From: Actinomycetota bacterium
GTDB taxonomy: Bacteria; Actinomycetota; Actinomycetes; UBA12327
Direction: 5' to 3'
Length of the DNA stretch: 10,960 nucleotides
Assembly: GCA_003529305.1 (NCBI GenBank)
Contig: DPWC01000009.1
Coordinates: 1 to 10,960, forward strand
A program made the position numbers and the translations under genes. The notes under the pieces are model-generated. The model was given only the letters and a program-made list of their open reading frames with translations, was not told where the DNA came from and ran no database searches. Positions 1 to 5,623 of this stretch are shown piece after piece (positions within the stretch are counted from its first letter, which is position 1; every line of letters starts with the position of its first letter).

Positions 1-70
1 CGTGCGTGTTTCCCCGTCACAGATTTGAGTATGCATCAGTTGGTCGCGGAGGGATGCTATCTGCCGCACA

Positions 71-104
71 CAAGGCCCACCCCGAGTAGTCGAGATGGGC
101 CTTG
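71..104 (-). terminator. Hairpin terminator downstream of tRNA-Ser(CGA)
   Basis: Bases 71-79 and 96-104 are a perfect 9-bp inverted repeat (CAAGGCCCA / TGGGCCTTG). A smaller 3-bp stem may form inside the loop. The hairpin starts 4 bases beyond the encoded CCA of the minus-strand tRNA-Ser. No T-run follows; the next minus-strand bases read TGTGTGCGG. It is therefore a hairpin-only terminator candidate, a form often reported in high-GC actinobacteria, and may equally act as a 3'-processing boundary. Bases 1-70 show no gene or RNA that I can support. Confidence 0.6.
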
Positions 105-108
105 CGCA

Positions 109-198
109 TGGCGGTGGCGGTGGGATTTGAACCCACGGAGGGCGTGAACCCTCACACGCTTTCGAGGCGTGCTCCTTAGGCCGCTCGGACACGCCACC
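109..198 (-). tRNA. tRNA-Ser, anticodon CGA (CCA encoded)
   Basis: On the minus strand this folds as a class II tRNA. It has a 7-bp acceptor stem (GGTGGCG / CGCCACC), anticodon loop CTCGAAA on a GC-rich stem, a long variable arm (GAGGG...CCCTC), and a T arm GTGGG-TTCAAAT-CCCAC. The discriminator is G, as is usual for serine tRNAs. The anticodon CGA reads UCG. The body spans 112-198 and the 3' CCA is genomically encoded at 109-111, unlike the other two tRNAs here. It lies in tandem with a second serine tRNA about 100 bases upstream. A -10-like hexamer sits 7 bases before the mature 5' end. Confidence 0.97.
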
Positions 199-205
199 GC
201 GCAGA

Positions 206-211
206 AGGGTA
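206..211 (-). promoter_or_regulatory. Putative -10 element of tRNA-Ser(CGA)
   Basis: The minus strand reads TACCCT here, followed by exactly 7 bases and then the first base of the mature tRNA. This fits the TANNNT actinobacterial -10 consensus and would place the transcription start at or next to the tRNA 5' end. No clear -35 box is visible. The equal spacing at the neighbouring tRNA-Ser supports the call. Confidence 0.5.
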
Positions 212-255
212 CGGGGCGCAGTTGAGGTGGAATCACCCGCCGGTCGAGGTCCGTG

Positions 256-293
256 AAAACGCCAACGGCGCCGCTCCAAGGAGTCGACGCCGT
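256..293 (-). terminator. Intrinsic terminator downstream of tRNA-Ser(GGA)
   Basis: Arms 265-270 (ACGGCG) and 288-293 (CGCCGT) pair perfectly, with further inner pairing CTC/GAG closing a small loop near 277-280. In the minus-strand direction the hairpin is followed within a few bases by TTTT (complement of 256-259). It begins about 7 bases past the tRNA-Ser(GGA) 3' end, which is where an intrinsic terminator for that gene is expected. The rest of the 199-299 gap holds only the promoter of the next tRNA. Confidence 0.65.
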
Positions 294-299
294 CGCGCG

Positions 300-384
300 C
301 GGAGGATACGAGATTCGAACTCGTGAGGGGTTGCCCCCAACACGCTTTCCAAGCGTGCGCCCTAGGCCACTAGGCGAATCCTCC
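300..384 (-). tRNA. tRNA-Ser, anticodon GGA
   Basis: This is a minus-strand class II tRNA with acceptor stem GGAGGAT / ATCCTCC, anticodon loop TTGGAAA, variable arm with GGGG/CCCC pairing, T arm ACGAG-TTCGAAT-CTCGT, and discriminator G at base 300. The anticodon GGA reads UCC and UCU. CCA is not encoded; the next minus-strand bases are CGC. It diverges from the SRP RNA gene ffs. The pair of serine tRNAs beside ffs and dnaX is a familiar actinobacterial arrangement. Confidence 0.97.
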
Positions 385-391
385 GTCGCAG

Positions 392-397
392 AGGTTA
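392..397 (-). promoter_or_regulatory. Putative -10 element of tRNA-Ser(GGA)
   Basis: The minus strand reads TAACCT, then 7 bases (CTGCGAC), then the first base of the mature tRNA. Hexamer type and spacing match the other tRNA-Ser promoter (TACCCT plus 7). No convincing -35 element is seen 16-18 bases upstream. Confidence 0.5.
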
Positions 398-432
398 CCT
401 GCGCTGCACATCAGCACCTTCCGCAGCACCTC

Positions 433-438
433 TACACT
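433..438 (+). promoter_or_regulatory. Putative -10 element of ffs (SRP RNA)
   Basis: TACACT is followed by 7 bases and then base 446. That base begins GACCCC, the 5' strand of the outermost helix that I can draw for the SRP RNA. The promoter position and the RNA fold therefore predict the same 5' end independently. No clear -35 box is visible. Confidence 0.5.
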
Positions 439-445
439 CATCAGC

Positions 446-537
446 GACCCCTCGTGCGACGGCATCGTGCTGAACCCCCCCAGGGCCGGAAGGCAGCAAG
501 GGCAGGTGCGCTCTGCTGGGTGTGCGGGGGGTCCCGG
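446..537 (+). ncRNA. ffs: Signal recognition particle RNA, small bacterial (4.5S) type
   Basis: This is the RNA scaffold of the signal recognition particle. It binds Ffh and targets nascent membrane and secreted proteins to the translocon. The hallmark is the GGAA tetraloop at 488-491 closed by CC/GG, followed by GGCAGCAAGGG, which forms the asymmetric internal loop bound by the Ffh M domain. An outer helix pairs GACCCC (446-451) with GGGGTC (528-533). Both ends lie 42 bases from the tetraloop, so the hairpin is symmetric. It has the short form without an Alu domain. The 3' end is approximate. A -10 hexamer TACACT lies 7 bases before the predicted 5' end, and dnaX follows on the same strand, as in many actinobacteria. 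Confidence 0.9.
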
Positions 538-555
538 CATGTGGTCACCCGCCCG

Positions 556-561
556 TAGGGT
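556..561 (+). promoter_or_regulatory. Putative -10 element of dnaX (leaderless)
   Basis: TAGGGT is followed by GGCGTT (6 bases) and then the GTG start at 568, so the expected transcription start coincides with the start codon. AGGG in the same stretch could also be read as a weak Shine-Dalgarno, but the identical hexamer and spacing before recR favours a leaderless promoter. Confidence 0.5.
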
Positions 562-567
562 GGCGTT

Positions 568-2427
568 GTGTCACTTGCTCTGTACCGCCGCTATCGACCC
601 GAGACCTTTGCTGAGGTCATCGGTCAGGACCATGTCACCGGTCCGTTGGTGCAGGCGCTAGCTGCTGGACGAGTGCACCACGCGTTCTTGTTCTCCGGCC
701 CGCGTGGCTGCGGCAAGACCACGAGCGCGCGCATTCTGGCTCGCGCCCTTAACTGCGAGCAGGGCCCCACTCCCACACCGTGCGGCCAATGCCAGTCGTG
801 TCAGGACCTCGCCAACGGTGGGCCAGGCAGTTTGGATGTCATCGAGATCGACGCCGCCTCGCACGGTGGCGTGGACGATGCCCGTGATCTTCGCGAACGG
901 GCCTTCTACGCACCGGTGTCGTCGCGCTACAAGGTGTACATCATTGACGAGGCCCACATGGTCACGCGTGAAGGCTTCAATGCCCTGCTGAAATTGGTGG
1001 AAGAGCCGCCGGAACACTTGAAGTTTGTTTTCGCCACCACCGAACCGGACAAGGTGCTGGCGACCATTCGCAGTCGAACACATCACTACGCATTTCGACT
1101 GGTAGCGCCCCGCGTGCTCTCGGATCATCTTGCCCGCGTGGCCACAGATGAAGGCGTCAGCGTCGACGATGCGGTTCTTCCTCTCGTGGTGCGGGCAGCT
1201 GCGGGCTCCGTGCGAGATGCCTTAAGCGTGCTGGATCAGTTGATCGCAGGGTCTACTGACAATTCGGTGTCGTTGGCCTACGCCAGTGGCCTGCTGGGCT
1301 ACACCGATGCTCATCTGCTCGATGAAGTCGTGGATGCCTATGCCGCGCGCAGTGGCGCAGCAGTGTTCCAAGCCCTGGACCGTGCTCTCGATAGCGGACT
1401 AGATCCGCGTCGTTTCGTCGCTGACCTCTTGGAACGCTTCCGCGATTTGTTGATCTTGTCTATTGGCGGACGCGAAACCGAGCATCTGGAAGCGCTAGTA
1501 ACGGCGGCGCCCGATCAGTTTGATCGGTTGATGCAGCAGGCGGCGCGATTTGGGATTGCTGAGCTTACGCGCAATGCAGAAGTGCTGTCGGAAGGCCTCG
1601 TCGAGATGCGCGGTGCTACCTCGCCGCGGCTGCTGCTGGAGATCATGGCGGCGCGGTTGCTGCTTCCCAGTGCTGACGATGCTGAGCGCGGACTCCAGGT
1701 TCGCCTGGAACAACTAGAGCGACAGGTTCGATCCGCCGGGGGGAACAGTGCGACCGCTCCGGTGCGTCCTCGTCAGGACGCGCCACTAGCACGGGCGTCG
1801 GCGGCGCGTGCCGCCGCAACTCCTGAGCCGTCCTCGACCTCTTCAAAGTCTGCGCCGTCCTCGGATCCGGCTGACCCACCACCACCGGCCGCTGCTGAGG
1901 AAGCGACGGCACCGGTGGCATCGGTAGCTGCGTTGGAGGGTGTGGAGTCCATCGGCCGTTATTGGCCGCAGATCGTTGATGCCGTGCGAGAGGTTCGCCG
2001 CAGTGCCTGGACGCAGTTGATGCGCGACGGTGCGGGCGTCTTGAGTATGGAGAACAACACCTTGACCATCGGTTTGGGAGACCCCGGCACCGCGAAGGGT
2101 TTCTTGAACAGCGGCTACGACACCTTGCTTGCTGACGCTGTGGCCACAGTGACCGGACAGCGCCCGACGATTGTGGTGGTGGGCCAACCAGCGGCCGCGG
2201 TAAAAGCAGCGGCTAAGCCGTCGCGGGCACAACGCGCATCAACGAAGCAAGCGTCCACCTCAACGGCAACGTCAACGCCGGCACCGGTCACCACTGAGGT
2301 GATGACCGATGACGCCGCGGGTGATGCCGATGATGACCTGTCAGGAAGCCACGACGAACTCACCGGTGAGGCACTTCTTGCCGCAGCGTTGGATGCCACG
2401 GCGATTGGCGACATTGACCCGGTTTAG
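568..2427 (+). CDS. dnaX: DNA polymerase III subunit gamma/tau
   Basis: This is the clamp-loader ATPase that, with delta and delta', loads the sliding clamp and ties the replicative polymerase together. Of 619 residues, the first 370 or so are the AAA+ core. It has the RYRP start motif (residues 8-11), Walker A GPRGCGKT (44-51), four zinc-ligand cysteines (C63, C72, C75, C78), Walker B IIDEAH (125-130), sensor-1 ATTEP (156-160) and TIRSRT around 167-171. SRT stands where many bacteria have SRC, which I recall as normal in actinobacteria. A Pro/Ala/Ser-rich linker (about 390-450) precedes a DnaX C-terminal domain (about 455-540) and a low-complexity acidic tail. The GTG start gives the canonical N-terminus. 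No A-rich slippery run suggests a programmed frameshift making a short gamma form. It is preceded by ffs and followed 39 bases later by recR. Confidence 0.96.
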   Translation: MSLALYRRYRPETFAEVIGQDHVTGPLVQALAAGRVHHAFLFSGPRGCGKTTSARILARALNCEQGPTPTPCGQCQSCQDLANGGPGSLDVIEIDAASHGGVDDARDLRERAFYAPVSSRYKVYIIDEAHMVTREGFNALLKLVEEPPEHLKFVFATTEPDKVLATIRSRTHHYAFRLVAPRVLSDHLARVATDEGVSVDDAVLPLVVRAAAGSVRDALSVLDQLIAGSTDNSVSLAYASGLLGYTDAHLLDEVVDAYAARSGAAVFQALDRALDSGLDPRRFVADLLERFRDLLILSIGGRETEHLEALVTAAPDQFDRLMQQAARFGIAELTRNAEVLSEGLVEMRGATSPRLLLEIMAARLLLPSADDAERGLQVRLEQLERQVRSAGGNSATAPVRPRQDAPLARASAARAAATPEPSSTSSKSAPSSDPADPPPPAAAEEATAPVASVAALEGVESIGRYWPQIVDAVREVRRSAWTQLMRDGAGVLSMENNTLTIGLGDPGTAKGFLNSGYDTLLADAVATVTGQRPTIVVVGQPAAAVKAAAKPSRAQRASTKQASTSTATSTPAPVTTEVMTDDAAGDADDDLSGSHDELTGEALLAAALDATAIGDIDPV

Positions 2428-2454
2428 CTGCGGAGCCGATGTCGGAGACTGCCT

Positions 2455-2460
2455 TAGGGT
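2455..2460 (+). promoter_or_regulatory. Putative -10 element of recR (leaderless)
   Basis: TAGGGT is followed by GGAGTG (6 bases) and then GTG at 2467. Hexamer and spacing are identical to those at dnaX. This decides between two adjacent GTG codons (2464 and 2467): only 2467 has the 6-base spacing, and it also gives the family's usual MYEGVVQ N-terminus. AGGG 7 bases upstream could serve as a Shine-Dalgarno on read-through mRNA from dnaX. Confidence 0.5.
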
Positions 2461-2466
2461 GGAGTG

Positions 2467-3066
2467 GTGTACGAGGGCGTCGTTCAGGACCTGATTGATG
2501 AATTGAGTCGATTGCCAGGAGTGGGTCCTCGAGGCGCTCAGCGCATTGCGTTTCATCTGCTCAATACCGAGACCACCACTGTTGAAGCGTTGGCTCACGC
2601 GCTCTTAGAAGTCAAACGCAAGGTGCACTTCTGCTCGGTGTGCTTCAACCTCTCGCAGGAAGATCTCTGTCGCATCTGCGCGGATCCACGGCGAGACCCA
2701 ACAGTGATCTGCGTGGTGGAAGAACCCAAGGATGTTGTGGCCATCGAACGCACCCGAGAGTTTCGTGGCCGCTATCACGTTCTTGGCGGTGCGATGAATC
2801 CGGTCGAAGGCGTTGGTCCAGAGGACCTGCGGGTACGCGAGCTCATGGAGCGATTGCGCGACGACACCATCGACGAGTTGATCTTGGCCATGGATCCCAA
2901 TGTTGAGGGCACAGCGACCGCCAGTTATCTCGCACGACTGGTCAAACCGTTGGGCGTCAAGACATCCAGGCCGGCGAGTGGTCTGCCGATGGGCGGCGAT
3001 CTTGAGTACGCCGATGAGTCCACGCTGGGTCAAGCGCTCAAGGACCGCCGCCCGATTGATGTCTAA
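2467..3066 (+). CDS. recR: Recombination mediator RecR
   Basis: RecR works with RecO (and RecF) to load RecA at single-strand gaps. At 199 residues it is full length. Visible in order are a helix-hairpin-helix LPGVGPRGAQR (16-26), a four-cysteine zinc finger (C56, C59, C68, C71), a Toprim domain starting VVEEPKD (83-89) with DPNVEG (143-148), and the C-terminal GLPMGGDLEYADE block (172-184). One small oddity is RPASGLP at 168-174 where RIASGLP is usual, so an Ile is replaced by Pro. The second of two tandem GTG codons is chosen on promoter spacing and N-terminus. The ybaB/ebfC gene that normally separates dnaX and recR is absent. The stop codon lies inside an inverted repeat leading into ask. 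Confidence 0.95.
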   Translation: MYEGVVQDLIDELSRLPGVGPRGAQRIAFHLLNTETTTVEALAHALLEVKRKVHFCSVCFNLSQEDLCRICADPRRDPTVICVVEEPKDVVAIERTREFRGRYHVLGGAMNPVEGVGPEDLRVRELMERLRDDTIDELILAMDPNVEGTATASYLARLVKPLGVKTSRPASGLPMGGDLEYADESTLGQALKDRRPIDV

Positions 3067-3078
3067 CCGCCGTTAGAC
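3061..3078. promoter_or_regulatory. Inverted repeat at recR stop / ask promoter
   Basis: GTCTAAC (3061-3067) and GTTAGAC (3072-3078) form a perfect 7-bp inverted repeat around a CGCC loop. The left arm contains the recR TAA stop. The right arm covers most of the putative ask -10 hexamer TAGACT (3074-3079). It could be a short terminator hairpin for recR, although no T-run follows, or an operator over the ask promoter. The sequence does not decide between these. Confidence 0.5.
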
Positions 3079-3079
3079 T
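3074..3079 (+). promoter_or_regulatory. Putative -10 element of ask-asd
   Basis: TAGACT fits TANNNT. A start about 6-7 bases downstream (near 3086) would give a 5' leader of roughly 98 bases before the ask GTG at 3184. That is unlike the leaderless neighbours and leaves room for leader-based control. Within it only a weak 5-bp stem (GGCCG 3120-3124 with CGGCC 3134-3138) is visible. No -35 box is clear. Confidence 0.35.
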
Positions 3080-3183
3080 GACGATGTTGGACGGTGATTG
3101 TCGGCCCTTGTGGCTTAGTGGCCGAGACCCCCGCGGCCCCGACGCACCGCAGGTTCAAGACATCAAGACATGGAGCGCTTCCC

Positions 3184-4452
3184 GTGGCCCTAGTGGTGCA
3201 GAAGTACGGCGGCTCCTCTGTCGCCGATGCTGACTGCATCAAACGAGTGGCCCGACGCATCGTCGACACCAAGTTGGCGGGCAATGATGTGGTGGTGGTT
3301 GTCAGCGCCATGGGCGATACCACTGATGAACTCATTGATCTGGCTGAACAGGTATCGCCTGAGCCACCGGCCCGTGAGCTCGACATGTTGCTCACCGCTG
3401 GTGAGCGCATCTCTATGGCAGTGCTCGCTATGGCGATTGCTGATCTGGGCCACGAAGTCAAGTCGTTTACCGGCTCGCAGGCTGGTGTCATCACGGACAG
3501 CTCGCACGGTAAGGCGCGCATCATTGATGTGTCCCCTGGGCGGCTCAGCGGCGCGCTGGCTGAGGGCACCATCGCCATCGTCGCTGGCTTCCAAGGCGTG
3601 AGTCAGGACACCAAAGACATCACCACCTTGGGTCGAGGCGGCTCCGACACCACCGCCGTTGCTCTCGCCGCTGCTTTGAAGGCCGATGTGTGCGAGATCT
3701 ACACCGATGTTGACGGCGTGTTCTCTGCAGATCCCCGCATCGTTCCGGCCGCATCGCGTCGTGCCGTGATCACCTACGAAGAGATGCTCGAACTGGCAGC
3801 TCAAGGGGCCAAGGTTCTGCACCTGCGTTGCGTGGAATACGCCCGGCGGTTCAACTTACCGATCCATGTTCGATCGTCATTCAGCCTGAACAACGGCACT
3901 ATGGTCGTTGGCTCCACCGAAGGAGACAAGATGGAACAACCAATCATCTCTGGCGTTGCGCACGACCGGACGCAGGCCAAGGTCACGGTGTTGGGTGTTC
4001 CAGATCGCCCGGGTGAGGCCGCCGCGATCTTCCGAGCGCTTGCTGAGTCGGGTGTCAACATCGACATGATCGTTCAGAATGTGTCGGCCGTTGAAACCGG
4101 TCGAACGGATATCACCTTTACCTTGCCGCAGACCGATGTTGCCGCCGCGACGGCTGGTCTGGAACAGGTTCAGGGCACCATCGGGTTTGAGAGTCTGCGT
4201 TCTGATACCAGCATTGGCAAGTTGTCACTGATCGGTGCGGGCATGCGCTCGCATCCAGGTGTATCCGCGACCTTCTTTAGTGCCTTGGCGGATGCTGGCA
4301 TCAATGTGGATCTGATCTCGACCTCGGAAATACGCATCTCCGTCGTGGTGCGCGAGAGTGACCTTGATGAGGCGGTTCGCGTTGTTCATTCCGCGTTCGG
4401 CCTAGATGCCGAATCTGGTGAAGCAGTGGTTTATGGGGGCACGGGCCGATGA
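3184..4452 (+). CDS. ask: Aspartate kinase, alpha subunit (full length)
   Basis: Aspartate kinase phosphorylates L-aspartate, the committed step to lysine/diaminopimelate, threonine, methionine and isoleucine. The 422-residue protein has the kinase motif KYGGSS (7-12), VVSAMGDTTDEL (39-50), and TTLGRGGSDTTAVALA (147-162), then two ACT domains (about 265-340 and 345-420). The start is GTG 3184, giving MALVVQKYGG, with GGAG 8 bases upstream; longer readings to 3094 only add unconserved residues. Residues S301 and T311 match positions linked to lysine/threonine feedback in the Corynebacterium enzyme, so ordinary feedback control is inferred. An internal start for a beta subunit lies at Met250. 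The TGA overlaps the asd ATG by 4 bases (ATGA), which implies translational coupling. Confidence 0.97.
   Translation: MALVVQKYGGSSVADADCIKRVARRIVDTKLAGNDVVVVVSAMGDTTDELIDLAEQVSPEPPARELDMLLTAGERISMAVLAMAIADLGHEVKSFTGSQAGVITDSSHGKARIIDVSPGRLSGALAEGTIAIVAGFQGVSQDTKDITTLGRGGSDTTAVALAAALKADVCEIYTDVDGVFSADPRIVPAASRRAVITYEEMLELAAQGAKVLHLRCVEYARRFNLPIHVRSSFSLNNGTMVVGSTEGDKMEQPIISGVAHDRTQAKVTVLGVPDRPGEAAAIFRALAESGVNIDMIVQNVSAVETGRTDITFTLPQTDVAAATAGLEQVQGTIGFESLRSDTSIGKLSLIGAGMRSHPGVSATFFSALADAGINVDLISTSEIRISVVVRESDLDEAVRVVHSAFGLDAESGEAVVYGGTGR
3931..4452 (+). CDS. Aspartate kinase beta subunit (in-frame internal start within ask)
   Basis: Codon 250 of ask is ATG and is preceded by AAGGAG (3920-3925) with 5 bases between. 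This is the best Shine-Dalgarno in the window, and it sits inside a coding region. Initiation here would give a 173-residue protein made only of the two ACT domains, starting MEQPIISGVAH. In Corynebacterium and Bacillus the alpha2-beta2 aspartate kinase is made this way, and as I recall the C. glutamicum beta subunit also begins at codon 250 (172 of 421 residues). The beta subunit would carry the regulatory lysine/threonine-binding surface. Actual expression is inferred. Confidence 0.75.
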   Translation: MEQPIISGVAHDRTQAKVTVLGVPDRPGEAAAIFRALAESGVNIDMIVQNVSAVETGRTDITFTLPQTDVAAATAGLEQVQGTIGFESLRSDTSIGKLSLIGAGMRSHPGVSATFFSALADAGINVDLISTSEIRISVVVRESDLDEAVRVVHSAFGLDAESGEAVVYGGTGR

Positions 4453-5510
4453 GCAAGCCCACCTTGGCGGTTGTGGGCGCAACCGGTGCCGTGGGCACCG
4501 TGATGTTGGGTCTGCTGTCGCAGCGTCCTGATGTGTGGGGCGAGATCCGGCTCATCGCGTCGGCTCGTTCGGCAGGCAAGGTGCTCACTGTTCGTGGCGA
4601 ACAGGTGAGTGTTGTCGCGATCTCACCGGAGGCCTTCGACGGCGTCGATGTGGCGATGTTCGATGTCCCCGATGAAGTCTCCGCCGAGTGGGCACCCATT
4701 GCTGCGTCGCGTGGCGCAGTCGTGGTGGACAACTCGGGTGCGTTTCGCATGGATGACGATGTTCCGTTGGTGGTTCCGGAGGTCAACGCTGCCGAGGCCG
4801 CCAACCGTCCGCGCGGCATCATCGCCAACCCCAATTGCACAACGCTGTCGATGATCGTCGCGCTGGGCGCCCTGCATCGAGAATGGACAGTCACCGAATT
4901 GGTGGTGGCGTCGTACCAAGCCGCATCGGGTGCGGGCCAGCCAGGCATTGATCTGCTGCGCCAACAGCTGAGAGAAGTCGCACGGCATGACTCGCTCGGT
5001 GAAGAAGCCGGAGATGTCCGCCGAGCTCTGACCGAGGCTGGGATTGACATCGAGACGGTGTTCCCCGCGCCGTTGGCGATGAATGTGGTGCCGTGGGCCG
5101 GGTCGCTGAAGGACGGCGACTACACCAGTGAGGAATTGAAGGTGCGCAACGAATCCCGCAAGATTTTGGGGATTCCTGACCTACGAGTGTCGGCCACCTG
5201 TGTGCGCGTACCGGTGTTGACCACGCACTCGCTGTCCGTCCACGCGCGGTTTGCTAGCGCCGTTGATGCTCAACGAGCGCGCGAAGTGCTGGGAGCGGCG
5301 CCAGGAGTTGAACTACTTGACGATGCCAGCGGCAAGCAATTCCCCACGCCAGCTGATGTGGTGGGCACCGACCCCACCTGGGTGGGACGAGTGCGCAAGG
5401 CGCCGGATCTGGACAACGCTCTGGACTTCTTTGTCTGCGGAGATAATTTGCGAAAAGGCGCTGCGCTCAACACGGCGCAGATTGCCGAAGTTGTTGCTGC
5501 CAGCCTCTAG
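4449..5510 (+). CDS. asd: Aspartate-semialdehyde dehydrogenase
   Basis: This enzyme reduces aspartyl phosphate to aspartate semialdehyde with NADPH, directly after aspartate kinase and before the branch to lysine/diaminopimelate and threonine/methionine. The 353-residue protein has the nucleotide-binding GATGAVG (10-16), VVDNSGAFR with its conserved Asn (92-100), the active-site NPNCTT with Cys130, a substrate-binding QAASGAG (157-163), and CVRVPVLTTHS with the catalytic His260. The middle segment FDVPDEVSAEW (71-81) differs from the FSAGG form common elsewhere but keeps its length. The ATG overlaps the ask stop (ATGA). A small hairpin and the convergent tRNA-Pro follow the stop. Confidence 0.97.
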   Translation: MSKPTLAVVGATGAVGTVMLGLLSQRPDVWGEIRLIASARSAGKVLTVRGEQVSVVAISPEAFDGVDVAMFDVPDEVSAEWAPIAASRGAVVVDNSGAFRMDDDVPLVVPEVNAAEAANRPRGIIANPNCTTLSMIVALGALHREWTVTELVVASYQAASGAGQPGIDLLRQQLREVARHDSLGEEAGDVRRALTEAGIDIETVFPAPLAMNVVPWAGSLKDGDYTSEELKVRNESRKILGIPDLRVSATCVRVPVLTTHSLSVHARFASAVDAQRAREVLGAAPGVELLDDASGKQFPTPADVVGTDPTWVGRVRKAPDLDNALDFFVCGDNLRKGAALNTAQIAEVVAASL

Positions 5511-5517
5511 CGAGGTG

Positions 5518-5532
5518 GACAGGAGTTTCTTG

Positions 5533-5534
<2 letters not shown>
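5518..5534. terminator. Small hairpin between asd and tRNA-Pro (possible bidirectional terminator)
   Basis: GACAGGA (5518-5524) and TCTTGTC (5528-5534) pair over 7 bp with one G-T wobble and a 3-base loop. The hairpin lies 7 bases past the asd stop and overlaps the tRNA-Pro 3' end by 2 bases. The stem is short and there is no T-run, so termination is only a guess based on its position between convergent genes. Confidence 0.3.
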
Positions 5535-5606
<72 letters not shown>

Positions 5607-5623
5607 CGTGTGACCGGCGTAGC

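Noticed and set aside
253..558. Plus-strand ORF of 101 codons covering tRNA-Ser(GGA) and ffs
   Set aside because: It runs through a tRNA antisense and the SRP RNA, has no ribosome site, and its translation looks like no protein family.
568..2427. Programmed frameshift in dnaX to make a gamma subunit
   Set aside because: No A-rich slippery heptamer is present at the end of the AAA+ region or in the linker.
3086..3183. Lysine riboswitch upstream of ask
   Set aside because: The leader is about 98 bases, too short for the lysine aptamer, and only a weak 5-bp stem is visible.
3094..3183. Longer ask start, adding 30 residues
   Set aside because: The extra residues are not family-like. GTG 3184 with GGAG 8 bases upstream gives the canonical MALVVQKYGG.
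3084..3233. Possible 49-residue leader peptide before ask, starting ATG 3084
   Set aside because: Only 4 bases separate the -10 hexamer from this ATG, there is no Shine-Dalgarno, there is no run of Lys/Thr/Met codons, and it overlaps ask out of frame.
3190..3822. Minus-strand ORF of 210 codons opposite ask
   Set aside because: It is a codon-bias shadow of a clear ask reading frame, with no recognisable domain or start signal.
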